Shown: positions 1 through 6,580 of the stretch, piece by piece
How positions within the stretch are numbered: position 1 is the first letter of the stretch
Layout of the letters: every line of letters begins with the position of its first letter
NCBI GenBank assembly: GCA_029960905.1
Contig: JASBVU010000048.1
Location: 1-9,461, forward strand
DNA: 9,461 nt
Origin: Thermoanaerobacterium sp.
Lineage (GTDB): Bacteria; Bacillota; Thermoanaerobacteria; Thermoanaerobacterales; Thermoanaerobacteraceae
Reading direction: 5' to 3'
The notes under the pieces: model-generated
What the model was told of the DNA's origin: nothing
Databases searched by the model: none
What the model saw: only the letters and a program-made list of their open reading frames with translations
Program-made: the position numbers and the translations under genes

Positions 1-654
1 GCGGTAGTATTCAAGCATATTAGCACTTTTTTGGCTATTTCTGGGGGTGTCTCTAACGAAAGTCATGGCTACAGCTGACAGAAGCAAAAGGACTCCTGAT
101 AGCCCAAAAAGTATAGAATATTTTTGTGCTGTGGGAAGCTGAGCGTTTTCCAGCGTTATTTTTATTATAAACCCTGCTATTAGGCCTCCTATGCCGCCTA
201 ACAGTTGCTGGTTTCCAAGCAGCTTTCCCCGTTGGTTATCGGGGATTGTACGGCTAAACAAATCAAGCCAGGGAACAACTATGAGGCCGTCACTGGCCCA
301 TAATAGCGCATATATTAAGAGGAATGCCCATACCACGAGATAAGGGTTGCTAAAAAACATTAAAATAGGCAACATAAGTAGTGGAAGGGGCCTGAATAGA
401 AACATTATGGTTGATATAAAAGCTGGCATGTTCTTGATCCTGTGCACGTATGGTCCTATAAAAAGTTGAGCCAATAGCGAAGATGCAGACCCCATTGTAC
501 TGGCCAGCCCAGCTAGTTGAAGGCTTTGTGTAAAAGTATGTATAAATACTGGTATCACTGAGTTAGTGTCTAAAAAAGCTAGGCCAGTGAAGAAAAGGGT
601 TCCTTCAATCATGAGGGCATAATAATTTCTATTACTTCCGCTATTAAAAGGCAT
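1..654 (-). CDS. MFS transporter, N-terminal part (cut by window edge)
   Basis: This is the first 218 codons of a minus-strand gene that runs off the left edge; the frame is open throughout. The protein starts MPFNSGSNRNYYALMIEGTL and is strongly hydrophobic, with about six candidate membrane segments separated by short charged loops, for example FIGPYVHRIKNMPAF and LFSRTIPDNQRGKLLGNQQL. The second has the position and character of a loop between helices in the N-terminal half of major facilitator proteins. The ATG at 654-652 is preceded on its own strand by AAGAAGGAG, with 8 nt between AGGAG and the ATG, which supports this start. Full-length MFS proteins have about 400 residues, so roughly half is visible. 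It is divergent from the sugar genes and may export or import a related compound, but nothing visible gives the substrate. The family call is fairly secure; a specific function is not. Confidence 0.8.
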   Translation of the reverse strand, partial: MPFNSGSNRNYYALMIEGTLFFTGLAFLDTNSVIPVFIHTFTQSLQLAGLASTMGSASSLLAQLFIGPYVHRIKNMPAFISTIMFLFRPLPLLMLPILMFFSNPYLVVWAFLLIYALLWASDGLIVVPWLDLFSRTIPDNQRGKLLGNQQLLGGIGGLIAGFIIKITLENAQLPTAQKYSILFGLSGVLLLLSAVAMTFVRDTPRNSQKSANMLEYYR

Positions 655-691
655 ATCTTCTACTCCTTCTTTTAAAGTATCAGACTTATTA

Positions 692-720
692 ATTATACAA
701 TATAAAAACAGTCAAGGTAA
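692..720 (-). promoter_or_regulatory. Candidate sigma-A promoter for the MFS gene
   Basis: On the minus strand there is a perfect TATAAT (plus-strand ATTATA, 692-697), preceded at 17 nt by TTACCT (715-720), or at 18 nt by TTTACC. Transcription would start near 685, giving a leader of about 30 nt that contains the AGGAG site. The -10 box is strong and the -35 box is weak (about 4 of 6). A TTGACT lies only 12 nt from the -10 and is too close to serve it. Confidence 0.5.
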
Positions 721-810
721 ATATGCTCATCTTGTTTGTTTGGTCTAATATATAGAAGGCTTCATCATGGTAGCATTATTTATGTAAAGATATAAAAATT
801 TCTTGTAATG

Positions 811-838
811 TTGTGTTGTATAGAGTATCATATATAAT
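811..838 (+). promoter_or_regulatory. Candidate sigma-A promoter for the URO-D-like gene
   Basis: A perfect TATAAT at 833-838 is preceded at 16 nt by TTGTGT (811-816), which matches only the first three -35 bases. The leader to the GTG start would be about 80 nt. An alternative is TTGTTG (852-857), 17 nt, TATAAA (875-880). The weak -35 boxes would suit an activator-dependent promoter, but no operator is recognisable. The rest of 655-926 is AT-rich with no gene seen. Confidence 0.35.
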
Positions 839-911
839 TGAAATTGTTTATTTGTTGAAAGTTAGAAGGGATAATATAAATCCAATAAATAACATAAAAT
901 AGAAATTTAGT

Positions 912-918
912 AAAGGAG
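912..918 (+). promoter_or_regulatory. Ribosome binding site that fixes the URO-D-like start
   Basis: AAAGGAG lies 8 nt before the GTG at 927. The longest open frame begins at a GTG at 918-920, but that codon overlaps the last base of this site and cannot be served by it. The 927 start gives a protein beginning MTSKELMLKTFRGE, which is where URO-D-family proteins normally begin. Confidence 0.8.
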
Positions 919-926
919 TGATAGCT

Positions 927-1979
927 GTGACTTCGAAGGAACTGATGCTGAAGACATTTCGAGGGGAAGCAACTGACCAAATACCTGTTACTCCACACTG
1001 GTGGGGATTGTATAAATTCCGGCTGGCAGGAATTATATCTGGATATGAAGGAGAGGCTACTGCTTGGTCATTGTCAGGCCAAGAGCTGGCAAAGGTGGAT
1101 GAACTATTTTATCAGACATTTAAACCAGATATGTTTCATTTGACGACGGGGGCTTCACACATGACTAGGGATGAAAGTTATTACCGTGAATACCATAGAT
1201 TGCTCAAGGAGGTTTGTAAATTAGAATCAAAAGCTGCTATTGATGAGTTTGTGGAACTAGCATATCCTTCAAAGGAGGAAATACTGGAAAGCGGAGTGTT
1301 TGATCATATAAGCATTTTATCAAATAAATACGGAGAAGAAGTGTTTATCGCTCTAAATGAGGGCAATCCCATATGTACAATTTTTGACAGCTACATGGGA
1401 TTTGTTGAGGCTTTGACTGCGCTTGTTGAGAAGCCAGACATGATGGAATATTTTGTGTTTAAGCTGTATGAGGGCTTGCTGCCTCGGATGGAAGCACTGG
1501 TTGAAAAAGGAGCACATGGTTATATCGGCTCGGAAACATACTGCTCCTGTGATATAATTTCTCCTCAGACTTATCGTGATATAGTATTCCCTGCCCAGCA
1601 GTTCTTTTATAAGAGCATTGAAAGGATGGGGTTGGTACCCATTGTTTATTTTCTGGGCGATATTAAACCCATTATAAAGGATATTCGGAAACTGGGCGTT
1701 AAAGGGTTGATGATTGAAGAGTCCAAGAAGACGTTTGTATTAGACATTGCTGAAATTTATAGGATGTTAGAGGGTGAAATTGTGTTGTTTGGTAATCTTG
1801 ATAGTGTTTATACGCTTCTTAAAGGAGCAACACAAGATGTTGAGCAAGAAACTATTAGGCAATTGGAAGTAGTTACAAACGGAAGATTTATTACGGCAAA
1901 TGGCAGTCCCATTTGCTTTGATACTCCGGCTGAAAACATACATGCTATGGTATCTACTGTTAGAAATTACAGGAGATAA
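927..1979 (+). CDS. URO-D/MtaA-fold protein lacking the zinc-ligand motif
   Basis: A 350-residue protein of the uroporphyrinogen decarboxylase / corrinoid methyltransferase superfamily. Seen: the family opening (LMLKTFRGEATDQIPVTP, residues 7-23), the block ISPQTYRDIVFPAQQFF (211-227), LFGNLDSVYTLLKG (287-300), and the ending NGSPICFDTPAENIHAMV (325-342), which resembles the family's G-C...tP.eN segment. Length fits a complete TIM-barrel member. In methyltransferases such as MtaA, MtbA and CmuA, zinc is bound by a His-x-Cys motif just before a Gly, plus a distal Cys. Here the matching place reads YFLGD (241-245), with no His or Cys, and the distal G-C is G-S (326-327). It is therefore unlikely to be a classic zinc methyltransferase. 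It is also not a typical HemE, since no haem-pathway gene is nearby and the N-terminal substrate-binding segment differs. It is followed after 79 bp by the sensor kinase on the same strand and may be co-transcribed. Family confident, reaction unknown. Confidence 0.8.
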   Translation: MTSKELMLKTFRGEATDQIPVTPHWWGLYKFRLAGIISGYEGEATAWSLSGQELAKVDELFYQTFKPDMFHLTTGASHMTRDESYYREYHRLLKEVCKLESKAAIDEFVELAYPSKEEILESGVFDHISILSNKYGEEVFIALNEGNPICTIFDSYMGFVEALTALVEKPDMMEYFVFKLYEGLLPRMEALVEKGAHGYIGSETYCSCDIISPQTYRDIVFPAQQFFYKSIERMGLVPIVYFLGDIKPIIKDIRKLGVKGLMIEESKKTFVLDIAEIYRMLEGEIVLFGNLDSVYTLLKGATQDVEQETIRQLEVVTNGRFITANGSPICFDTPAENIHAMVSTVRNYRR

Positions 1980-2058
1980 AAAGGTAGATTTTAAATTAAG
2001 TTGCAGGCGATAAAATTTAATGAGCAGGTATGATTTAGATAAGGTGAGGCATTAAGGT

Positions 2059-3876
2059 ATGTATCTAAGGGGGTTAGTACTTTCAGTTGTAAATAAGATT
2101 GTTCCCAAAGGTATGGCAAACAAGTTATTTATTGCTATATGTGTCATTGGGGCATTGTTGATATTTTCACTGGTCTTTACTGTAACGACTATTTCACAGA
2201 ATTTGTTATATTACAATGCAAAGATATTGTTGAACAATCAAGCTAAGCAAATCGTCAATACATTTGACCAGTATATGGAAATACTTAAGAATACTGTTAT
2301 GACAGCCAGCAGACAAAACAGCATTAAGTCGTTGATATTTAGAACTTATAGCGAATATGGCTCTTATTTGGTGTACCGTGACGCATATGCTTATTTAAAA
2401 AATATTCACGAGTTTTATGATTGGATCCATGTTTATATTATAGTAAGAGATATTAATTATATTATGTCTTCCAATCCTGCAGATATAACTGGAGATTATA
2501 GGAAAAAAGGAATAATAAACATGGAGTGGTATAGACAGCTTGCAAAAAGTCCTATAGAATTATTGCCTTTATCAAATTTTATTCCGCCTGTATCCTCAAA
2601 TGAGGAACATTTTGCATATGCTTTGAGGGTGCGAGATGTTTATAAATGGAAAATGTGCGGCTATGTTGTTGCCAGCATAGATAAATCGGTTATTAAAGAT
2701 ATGCTTAAAGGGACCAGTTTTGAGGATAAAGGATTTATATTGGTATTAAAACAGGATGGAGACATTGCCTATAGTTCCCAGCCTTCTATTTATAATACCG
2801 TTTTATCAATGGAAGATTTTTGCAAACAGCTTTCAGATAAGGGTGTGTGTTCAATTGAGGAGAGAGGTGAATTTTACTATTCTTCTTGGAATTCACGGGT
2901 AACTGGCTGGAAATTTATAGCCTTTACCGACAAAGCATATGCTGATAAGCAGATTCTTAATTTTCAACTTTCTGTTGGTATTATTGCAGTTAGTACGGTA
3001 GTATTATTAATTATCATGGCGAAGTTGACGGCTAAGACGTATATAAAACCTATTAACCGTTTGATTGACTTTATTCATGAGATTGAGAAAAAGGAATTTG
3101 CAGGACAGATCAGCTTGGAAGCGAAAGACGAACTAGGGGATCTAATTAAGTCATTTAATGCCATGATTGCGTCTGTGAGGCAAAATCAGATTTTGAGAAA
3201 AAAAGCACAGATATATGTGCTGCAAAAACAAATAGACCCCCATTTTCTATTTAATACTATGGCATCAATTAAAGCGCTGGCCCAACAGAATGATACTAAA
3301 GGCGTAGTGTCTATGATTGAAAAGCTAAGCGATATATTTTACTATAACATTAACCCTAGTGGTAGTTCTATGACAAAGGTAAGAGACGAAATAGCGCATA
3401 TTCAAAATTATCTCGATATTCAACGAGTCCGTTTTGGAGATAGGATTAAGGTATTATATGACATTGATGAGAGAGTACTTGATTATAGCATGCCGCATAT
3501 TATTTTGCAGCCAATTGTGGAAAACTCTATTACTCATAGTATGGAGAATATGAAAAGTGGGTACCAGCTTGAAATACGAGCAGGCTTTGATGGTGAAGAT
3601 ATTCTTTTTACAGTCCGCGATAATGGTAAAGGTATTTCGACTGATAAGCTTAACCGCTTGCGCGAATATATGTATGATACTGATGGAAAAGTCAAAACTG
3701 ATGAGTTTGGTATAGGGTTAAAGAATATTCAAGAAAGGCTTTTTCTGCTTTATGGAAAGGGTTATGGCCTCTCGATAGACAGTGTTTTTGGAGAATACAC
3801 AGAAGTGCGGATTAGAATACCAAGATTTGAGAAAGGGGAAGAAGGAATCTATGCTAACGGTGTTGATTGTAGATGA
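2059..3876 (+). CDS. YesM-type sensor histidine kinase
   Basis: A complete 605-residue membrane kinase. Order of parts: short cytoplasmic N-terminus, TM1 (about 23-45), an extracytoplasmic sensing region (about 46-302, Cache-like by size and position), TM2 (about 304-324), HAMP linker (about 325-378), His_kinase dimerisation box QKQIDPHFLFNT with the phosphoacceptor H395, then an ATPase domain with N-box LQPIVENSITHS (N489), G1 DNGKGIS (521-527) and G2 GIGLKNIQERL (551-561). The PHFLFN box is the mark of the LytS/YesM family. The start ATG is preceded by AAGGTGAGG with 9 nt spacing. The 3' end overlaps the response regulator by 26 bp, so the two are probably translationally coupled. YesM-family kinases commonly control nearby sugar transporters; the ligand is not readable from the sequence, but a galactoside or its binding-protein complex is a reasonable inference from the neighbours. 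Confidence 0.95.
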   Translation: MYLRGLVLSVVNKIVPKGMANKLFIAICVIGALLIFSLVFTVTTISQNLLYYNAKILLNNQAKQIVNTFDQYMEILKNTVMTASRQNSIKSLIFRTYSEYGSYLVYRDAYAYLKNIHEFYDWIHVYIIVRDINYIMSSNPADITGDYRKKGIINMEWYRQLAKSPIELLPLSNFIPPVSSNEEHFAYALRVRDVYKWKMCGYVVASIDKSVIKDMLKGTSFEDKGFILVLKQDGDIAYSSQPSIYNTVLSMEDFCKQLSDKGVCSIEERGEFYYSSWNSRVTGWKFIAFTDKAYADKQILNFQLSVGIIAVSTVVLLIIMAKLTAKTYIKPINRLIDFIHEIEKKEFAGQISLEAKDELGDLIKSFNAMIASVRQNQILRKKAQIYVLQKQIDPHFLFNTMASIKALAQQNDTKGVVSMIEKLSDIFYYNINPSGSSMTKVRDEIAHIQNYLDIQRVRFGDRIKVLYDIDERVLDYSMPHIILQPIVENSITHSMENMKSGYQLEIRAGFDGEDILFTVRDNGKGISTDKLNRLREYMYDTDGKVKTDEFGIGLKNIQERLFLLYGKGYGLSIDSVFGEYTEVRIRIPRFEKGEEGIYANGVDCR

Positions 3877-4558
3877 CGAGCCGTTGGTCAGAAGCAGTGT
3901 AAGATACGCCTTGCAAGAGGTTGAGATTGAAATACGTATATTGGGAGAAGCTGAAAATGGCGAGGAGGCGTTTATGCTTTATAAAAAGGTTCTGCCTGAT
4001 GTTGTCATCACCGATGTTAAAATGCCAGGCATGGATGGCTTAGCGTTGATTGAGGAGATACGTAAGATCGACCATGTAACTCAATTTATTATTATAAGTG
4101 GATATGCAGAATTTGATTATGCTCGGAGAGCTATGAAACATGAAGTGCAGCATTATCTTTTAAAGCCAATAAAAAGTCGAGATTTAGAAGAAGCGTTAAG
4201 ACAATGCGCTGTCAGAATAAACAGCAAATATGCAGAGTTGTTACCACGAGCAGAACAGCTCATAAAATATATTGATGAGAATTATTCGACTCCTCTTACG
4301 CTCAGCATGTTAGCCCAAAAATTCAATTTTAGTCCCAAATATATTTCCAACTTGATAAAAAATAAAGTAGGGCATAGTTTTACAGAGTATTTGACAAACT
4401 TGAGGATTAAGCGTGCTGTAGAGCTGCTTACTAAGACGGACTTGAGTATCAAAGAAATAGCTTTATCGGTTGGTTATGATGACCAACAATACTTTCACAG
4501 GCTCTTCAAGAAAAAGACAGGTAAGACGCCTGCACAATATAGAAAAGAGATTATGTAG
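3851..4558 (+). CDS. Compact CheY-AraC response regulator (YesN-type)
   Basis: A 235-residue regulator. The receiver domain (1 to about 122) keeps the acidic pair D8/D9, the phosphoacceptor D55 in ITDVKMPGMDG, S83 in IISGYAEFDYA and K105 in LLKPI. A linker of only about 15 residues leads to an AraC DNA-binding domain (about 136-233) with two helix-turn-helix units; the second carries the signature SIKEIALSVGYDDQQYFHRL followed by FKKKTGKTPAQYR. Many YesN proteins have about 500 residues with a long middle region; this one lacks it. The ATG at 3851 is chosen because residues from there give the usual receiver start (MLTVLIVDDEP) and because AAGGGGAAGAAGGA lies just upstream inside the kinase gene; the frame stays open further upstream but adds only residues unlike a receiver. 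The likely phosphodonor is the kinase in front, and the likely target is the transporter operon behind. Confidence 0.95.
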   Translation: MLTVLIVDDEPLVRSSVRYALQEVEIEIRILGEAENGEEAFMLYKKVLPDVVITDVKMPGMDGLALIEEIRKIDHVTQFIIISGYAEFDYARRAMKHEVQHYLLKPIKSRDLEEALRQCAVRINSKYAELLPRAEQLIKYIDENYSTPLTLSMLAQKFNFSPKYISNLIKNKVGHSFTEYLTNLRIKRAVELLTKTDLSIKEIALSVGYDDQQYFHRLFKKKTGKTPAQYRKEIM

Positions 4559-4589
4559 ATAAAGTTCACATTGTTATTCTGTTTATCCA

Positions 4590-4618
4590 ATTACAAATAA
4601 TAAGAGCCATGCTATATT
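4590..4618 (+). promoter_or_regulatory. Possible promoter inside the hairpin, for the transporter genes
   Basis: ATTACA (4590-4595, 4 of 6 to the -35 consensus), 17 nt, TATATT (4613-4618, 5 of 6 to the -10 consensus). The -10 lies in the loop of the 4593-4646 inverted repeat. A transcript from here would start near 4625, lack the left arm, and so escape termination. AT-rich DNA yields such matches by chance, so this is tentative. Confidence 0.25.
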
Positions 4619-4646
4619 GTAATTAGGCATGGCTCTTATTATTTGT
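4593..4646 (+). terminator. Perfect 20-bp hairpin after the two-component genes
   Basis: ACAAATAATAAGAGCCATGC (4593-4612) and its exact reverse complement (4627-4646) flank a 14-nt loop (4613-4626). The core AGAGCCATGC/GCATGGCTCT is the stable part; the outer arms are A-rich on the left and U-rich on the right, and the right side continues TTATTATTTGTGTGTTTA, as in an intrinsic terminator that could act in both directions. It lies 34 nt after the regulator's stop codon and 38 nt before the first permease ATG. It could end the regulator transcript, lower read-through into the transporter genes, or serve as an operator. Confidence 0.75.
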
Positions 4647-4684
4647 GTGTTTATGCCACTGAAAAAGGAGGCTATGTAGGCATA

Positions 4685-5608
4685 ATGATTTTTTCTAAAG
4701 AAACATCGCGTTTGCTGAAAAAATACCGTACTCTTTACCTGTTTCTTGTACCAGGGGCTTTGATACTCTTCATATTTGCTTATCTACCAATGGGTGGATT
4801 GGTGATGGTTTTTCAAAGGTATGACCCTGTATCGGGTTTCATGGGCAGTAAATGGGTAGGATTTGAGAATTTCAGGCGAGTGTTTAGCTCCCCGGTGTTT
4901 GGGCGGGCATTGCGCAACACCCTGATTATAAGCGGGCTAAAACTTCTTATCACTTTTCCTATGCCTATTATTTTTTCATTGATGATCAATGAGCTACGAA
5001 ATACACGTTTTAAAAAGACGATTCAGACTATTATATACCTACCCAACTTCGTGTCGTGGGTCATTGTTGCCGGTATATGGTACAGCCTGTTGTCTACAGA
5101 AGGCATTGTCAATCAGATCCTGTTGAACCTTAAAATTATTGAGAACCCTGTTCTTTTTATGCAGAGAAAGGATTTGTTCTACGGTATAATTGTCTTTACT
5201 GAATTGTGGAAGTCATTAGGATACAATACAATATTTTATATGGCGGCTATCACAACTATACCTGTAGAAAATTATGAAGCGGCTATGATAGATGGAGCTA
5301 ATAGATGGAAACAAGCACTTTACATTACACTTCCTGGTATTTCTAGTACAATAGCGCTGCTATTCATTATGCAAGTTAGTGGGATACTTAATGCAGGTTT
5401 TGATCAAATGTGGACTATGAGCAACCTGGCAGTAAGGGATATTGCTGATATTTTGGACACAGCTGTGCTCCGGACTTTAACTAGTGGATCAGTTGATGAT
5501 TTATCGATAGGAGCTGCACTGGGAATGTTTAAGTCAGTAGTAGGGCTATTGTTGTTTATAATTACAAACTGGGTGTTTAAAAAATGTAACCAGGAGTCGT
5601 TTGTATAG
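4685..5608 (+). CDS. Sugar ABC transporter permease, LplB-type (CUT1)
   Basis: A 307-residue inner-membrane permease. The N-terminus KYRTLYLFLVPGALILFIFAY leads into the first membrane segment, and LPMGGLVMVFQRYDPVSG and WVGFENFRRVF are typical of LplB/YteP-type proteins. The ATPase-contact EAA loop is EAAMIDGANRWKQALYITLP (198-217), with the conserved G204. About six membrane segments are visible. The ATG at 4685 is the first standard in-frame start after the strong AAGGAGG (4665-4671), although the 13-nt spacing is long; the open frame extends upstream to a TTG at 4643, but that codon lies in the hairpin and upstream of the ribosome binding site. The second permease follows after 11 nt. It should form a heterodimer with that permease and receive substrate from the lipoprotein encoded next. 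No ATPase gene is in the window. Confidence 0.93.
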   Translation: MIFSKETSRLLKKYRTLYLFLVPGALILFIFAYLPMGGLVMVFQRYDPVSGFMGSKWVGFENFRRVFSSPVFGRALRNTLIISGLKLLITFPMPIIFSLMINELRNTRFKKTIQTIIYLPNFVSWVIVAGIWYSLLSTEGIVNQILLNLKIIENPVLFMQRKDLFYGIIVFTELWKSLGYNTIFYMAAITTIPVENYEAAMIDGANRWKQALYITLPGISSTIALLFIMQVSGILNAGFDQMWTMSNLAVRDIADILDTAVLRTLTSGSVDDLSIGAALGMFKSVVGLLLFIITNWVFKKCNQESFV

Positions 5609-5619
5609 GGGGTGCTATC

Positions 5620-6513
5620 GTGAAGCTGACCAGGGGGGAGAAAATATTCCAAGCATTTAATGTAGCCATATTAACTTCATTTGCTATATTGTGTATTTAC
5701 CCATTTATATATGTTATTGCACTTTCTTTTAATAACGGTATGGATGCTATGAGAGGGGGTATATATTTATTCCCAAGAAAGTTTACGGTGGAAAACTATA
5801 CCAGACTTTTTGAAGATAGAAGGTTGATAGGTAGCTTCTTAATCTCAGTATTTCGTACTGTGGTGGGGGCAACTCTGGGAGCGTTGGTTAATGCCATGTT
5901 TGCTTATGGCATCAGCAAATCAGATTTGCCGTTTAGAAAGTTTTTCAACTGGATGATCATTATCCCTATGTATTTTGGTGGCGGTATAATTCCATATTTT
6001 CTCGTTTGCAAGGCCTTGGGCTTGACTAACAACGTGCTGGTTTATGTGATCCCTTGGCTGGCTACTCCGTTTTATATAATGTTGCTTAGAATCAACATAA
6101 AAGAATTGCCTGAGTCATTAGAGGAGAGTGCCTATATAGATGGTGCCGGATATGGCCGCATCTTTTTTAGGATAATACTTCCTCTCTGTTTGCCTGCATT
6201 AGCAACTGTGATATTGTTGGGTGGGATTGCACACTGGAATGATTGGCTTGACGGCACTATCATGATGAGCAACTCAAGGCTGTGGCCTATGCAGACATTG
6301 CTTTTGCACATACTTCAGGGTACAGATATGATGAGCTTTTTCAAAGAAAGAAATCTTTCAACGGCTGGTGGCATGATTAGGAAGATACGTATAACTCCTG
6401 AGTCATTAAAGATGGCTATGCTGGTAATAACCGTATTACCCATATTCATGATATATCCATTTGCTCAAAGATATTTTATTAGGGGGATAATGATTGGTTC
6501 GATAAAAGGCTGA
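5620..6513 (+). CDS. Sugar ABC transporter permease, LplC/YtcP-type (CUT1)
   Basis: A 297-residue inner-membrane permease, the partner of the one before it. TM1 lies at about 13-35 (ILTSFAILCIYPFIYVIALS), followed by the family segment FPRKFTVENYTRLFED (51-66). MYFGGGIIPYFLVCKALGLT (117-136) is characteristic of LplC/YtcP-type proteins. The EAA loop is EESAYIDGAGYGRIFFRIILP (168-188, with the conserved Gly at 176). The protein ends FAQRYFIRGIMIGSIKG, the usual end of this family. The start is a GTG at 5620, with AGGGGGTG (5607-5614) overlapping the preceding stop codon and 5 nt of spacing, so translation is probably coupled. Substrate specificity cannot be read from the sequence; the downstream GH36 gene suggests alpha-galactosides. 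Confidence 0.95.
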   Translation: MKLTRGEKIFQAFNVAILTSFAILCIYPFIYVIALSFNNGMDAMRGGIYLFPRKFTVENYTRLFEDRRLIGSFLISVFRTVVGATLGALVNAMFAYGISKSDLPFRKFFNWMIIIPMYFGGGIIPYFLVCKALGLTNNVLVYVIPWLATPFYIMLLRINIKELPESLEESAYIDGAGYGRIFFRIILPLCLPALATVILLGGIAHWNDWLDGTIMMSNSRLWPMQTLLLHILQGTDMMSFFKERNLSTAGGMIRKIRITPESLKMAMLVITVLPIFMIYPFAQRYFIRGIMIGSIKG

Positions 6514-6566
6514 TGCGAAAGCACAGCTTTAGTATAAACAATTTATTAAAATCAAAAATAATAAAG

Positions 6567-6574
6567 AAAGGGAG
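6567..6574 (+). promoter_or_regulatory. Ribosome binding site that fixes the binding-protein start
   Basis: AAAGGGAG ends directly against the ATG at 6575 and lies 6 nt before the GTG at 6581. The spacing favours the GTG. The two choices differ by two residues (MD) before the signal peptide, so the mature protein is unchanged. Confidence 0.7.
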
Positions 6575-6580
6575 ATGGAT

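Noticed and set aside
655..926. CcpA (cre) operator or riboswitch in the divergent region
   Set aside because: No TGNAANCGNNNNCA-like site with the central CG was found, and no conserved riboswitch core or strong stem-loop was seen.
1991..2020. Inverted repeat TTAAATT / AATTTAA between the URO-D-like and kinase genes
   Set aside because: Only seven A/T pairs with a long loop and no U-tract; too weak for a terminator, so co-transcription of the two genes remains possible.
5404..5652. Reverse-strand open frame of 82 codons opposite the two permease genes
   Set aside because: It lies opposite confidently identified coding sequence and its product resembles no family I know. The same applies to reverse frames at 6479-6682, 6529-6867, 6917-7171, 8408-8632, 9088-9360 and 9149-9376, and to the plus frame at 7815-8012 inside the binding-protein gene.
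6518..6530. Small hairpin AAAGC-ACA-GCTTT after the second permease
   Set aside because: Five base pairs and no U-tract; probably chance. No convincing terminator or promoter separates the second permease from the binding protein.
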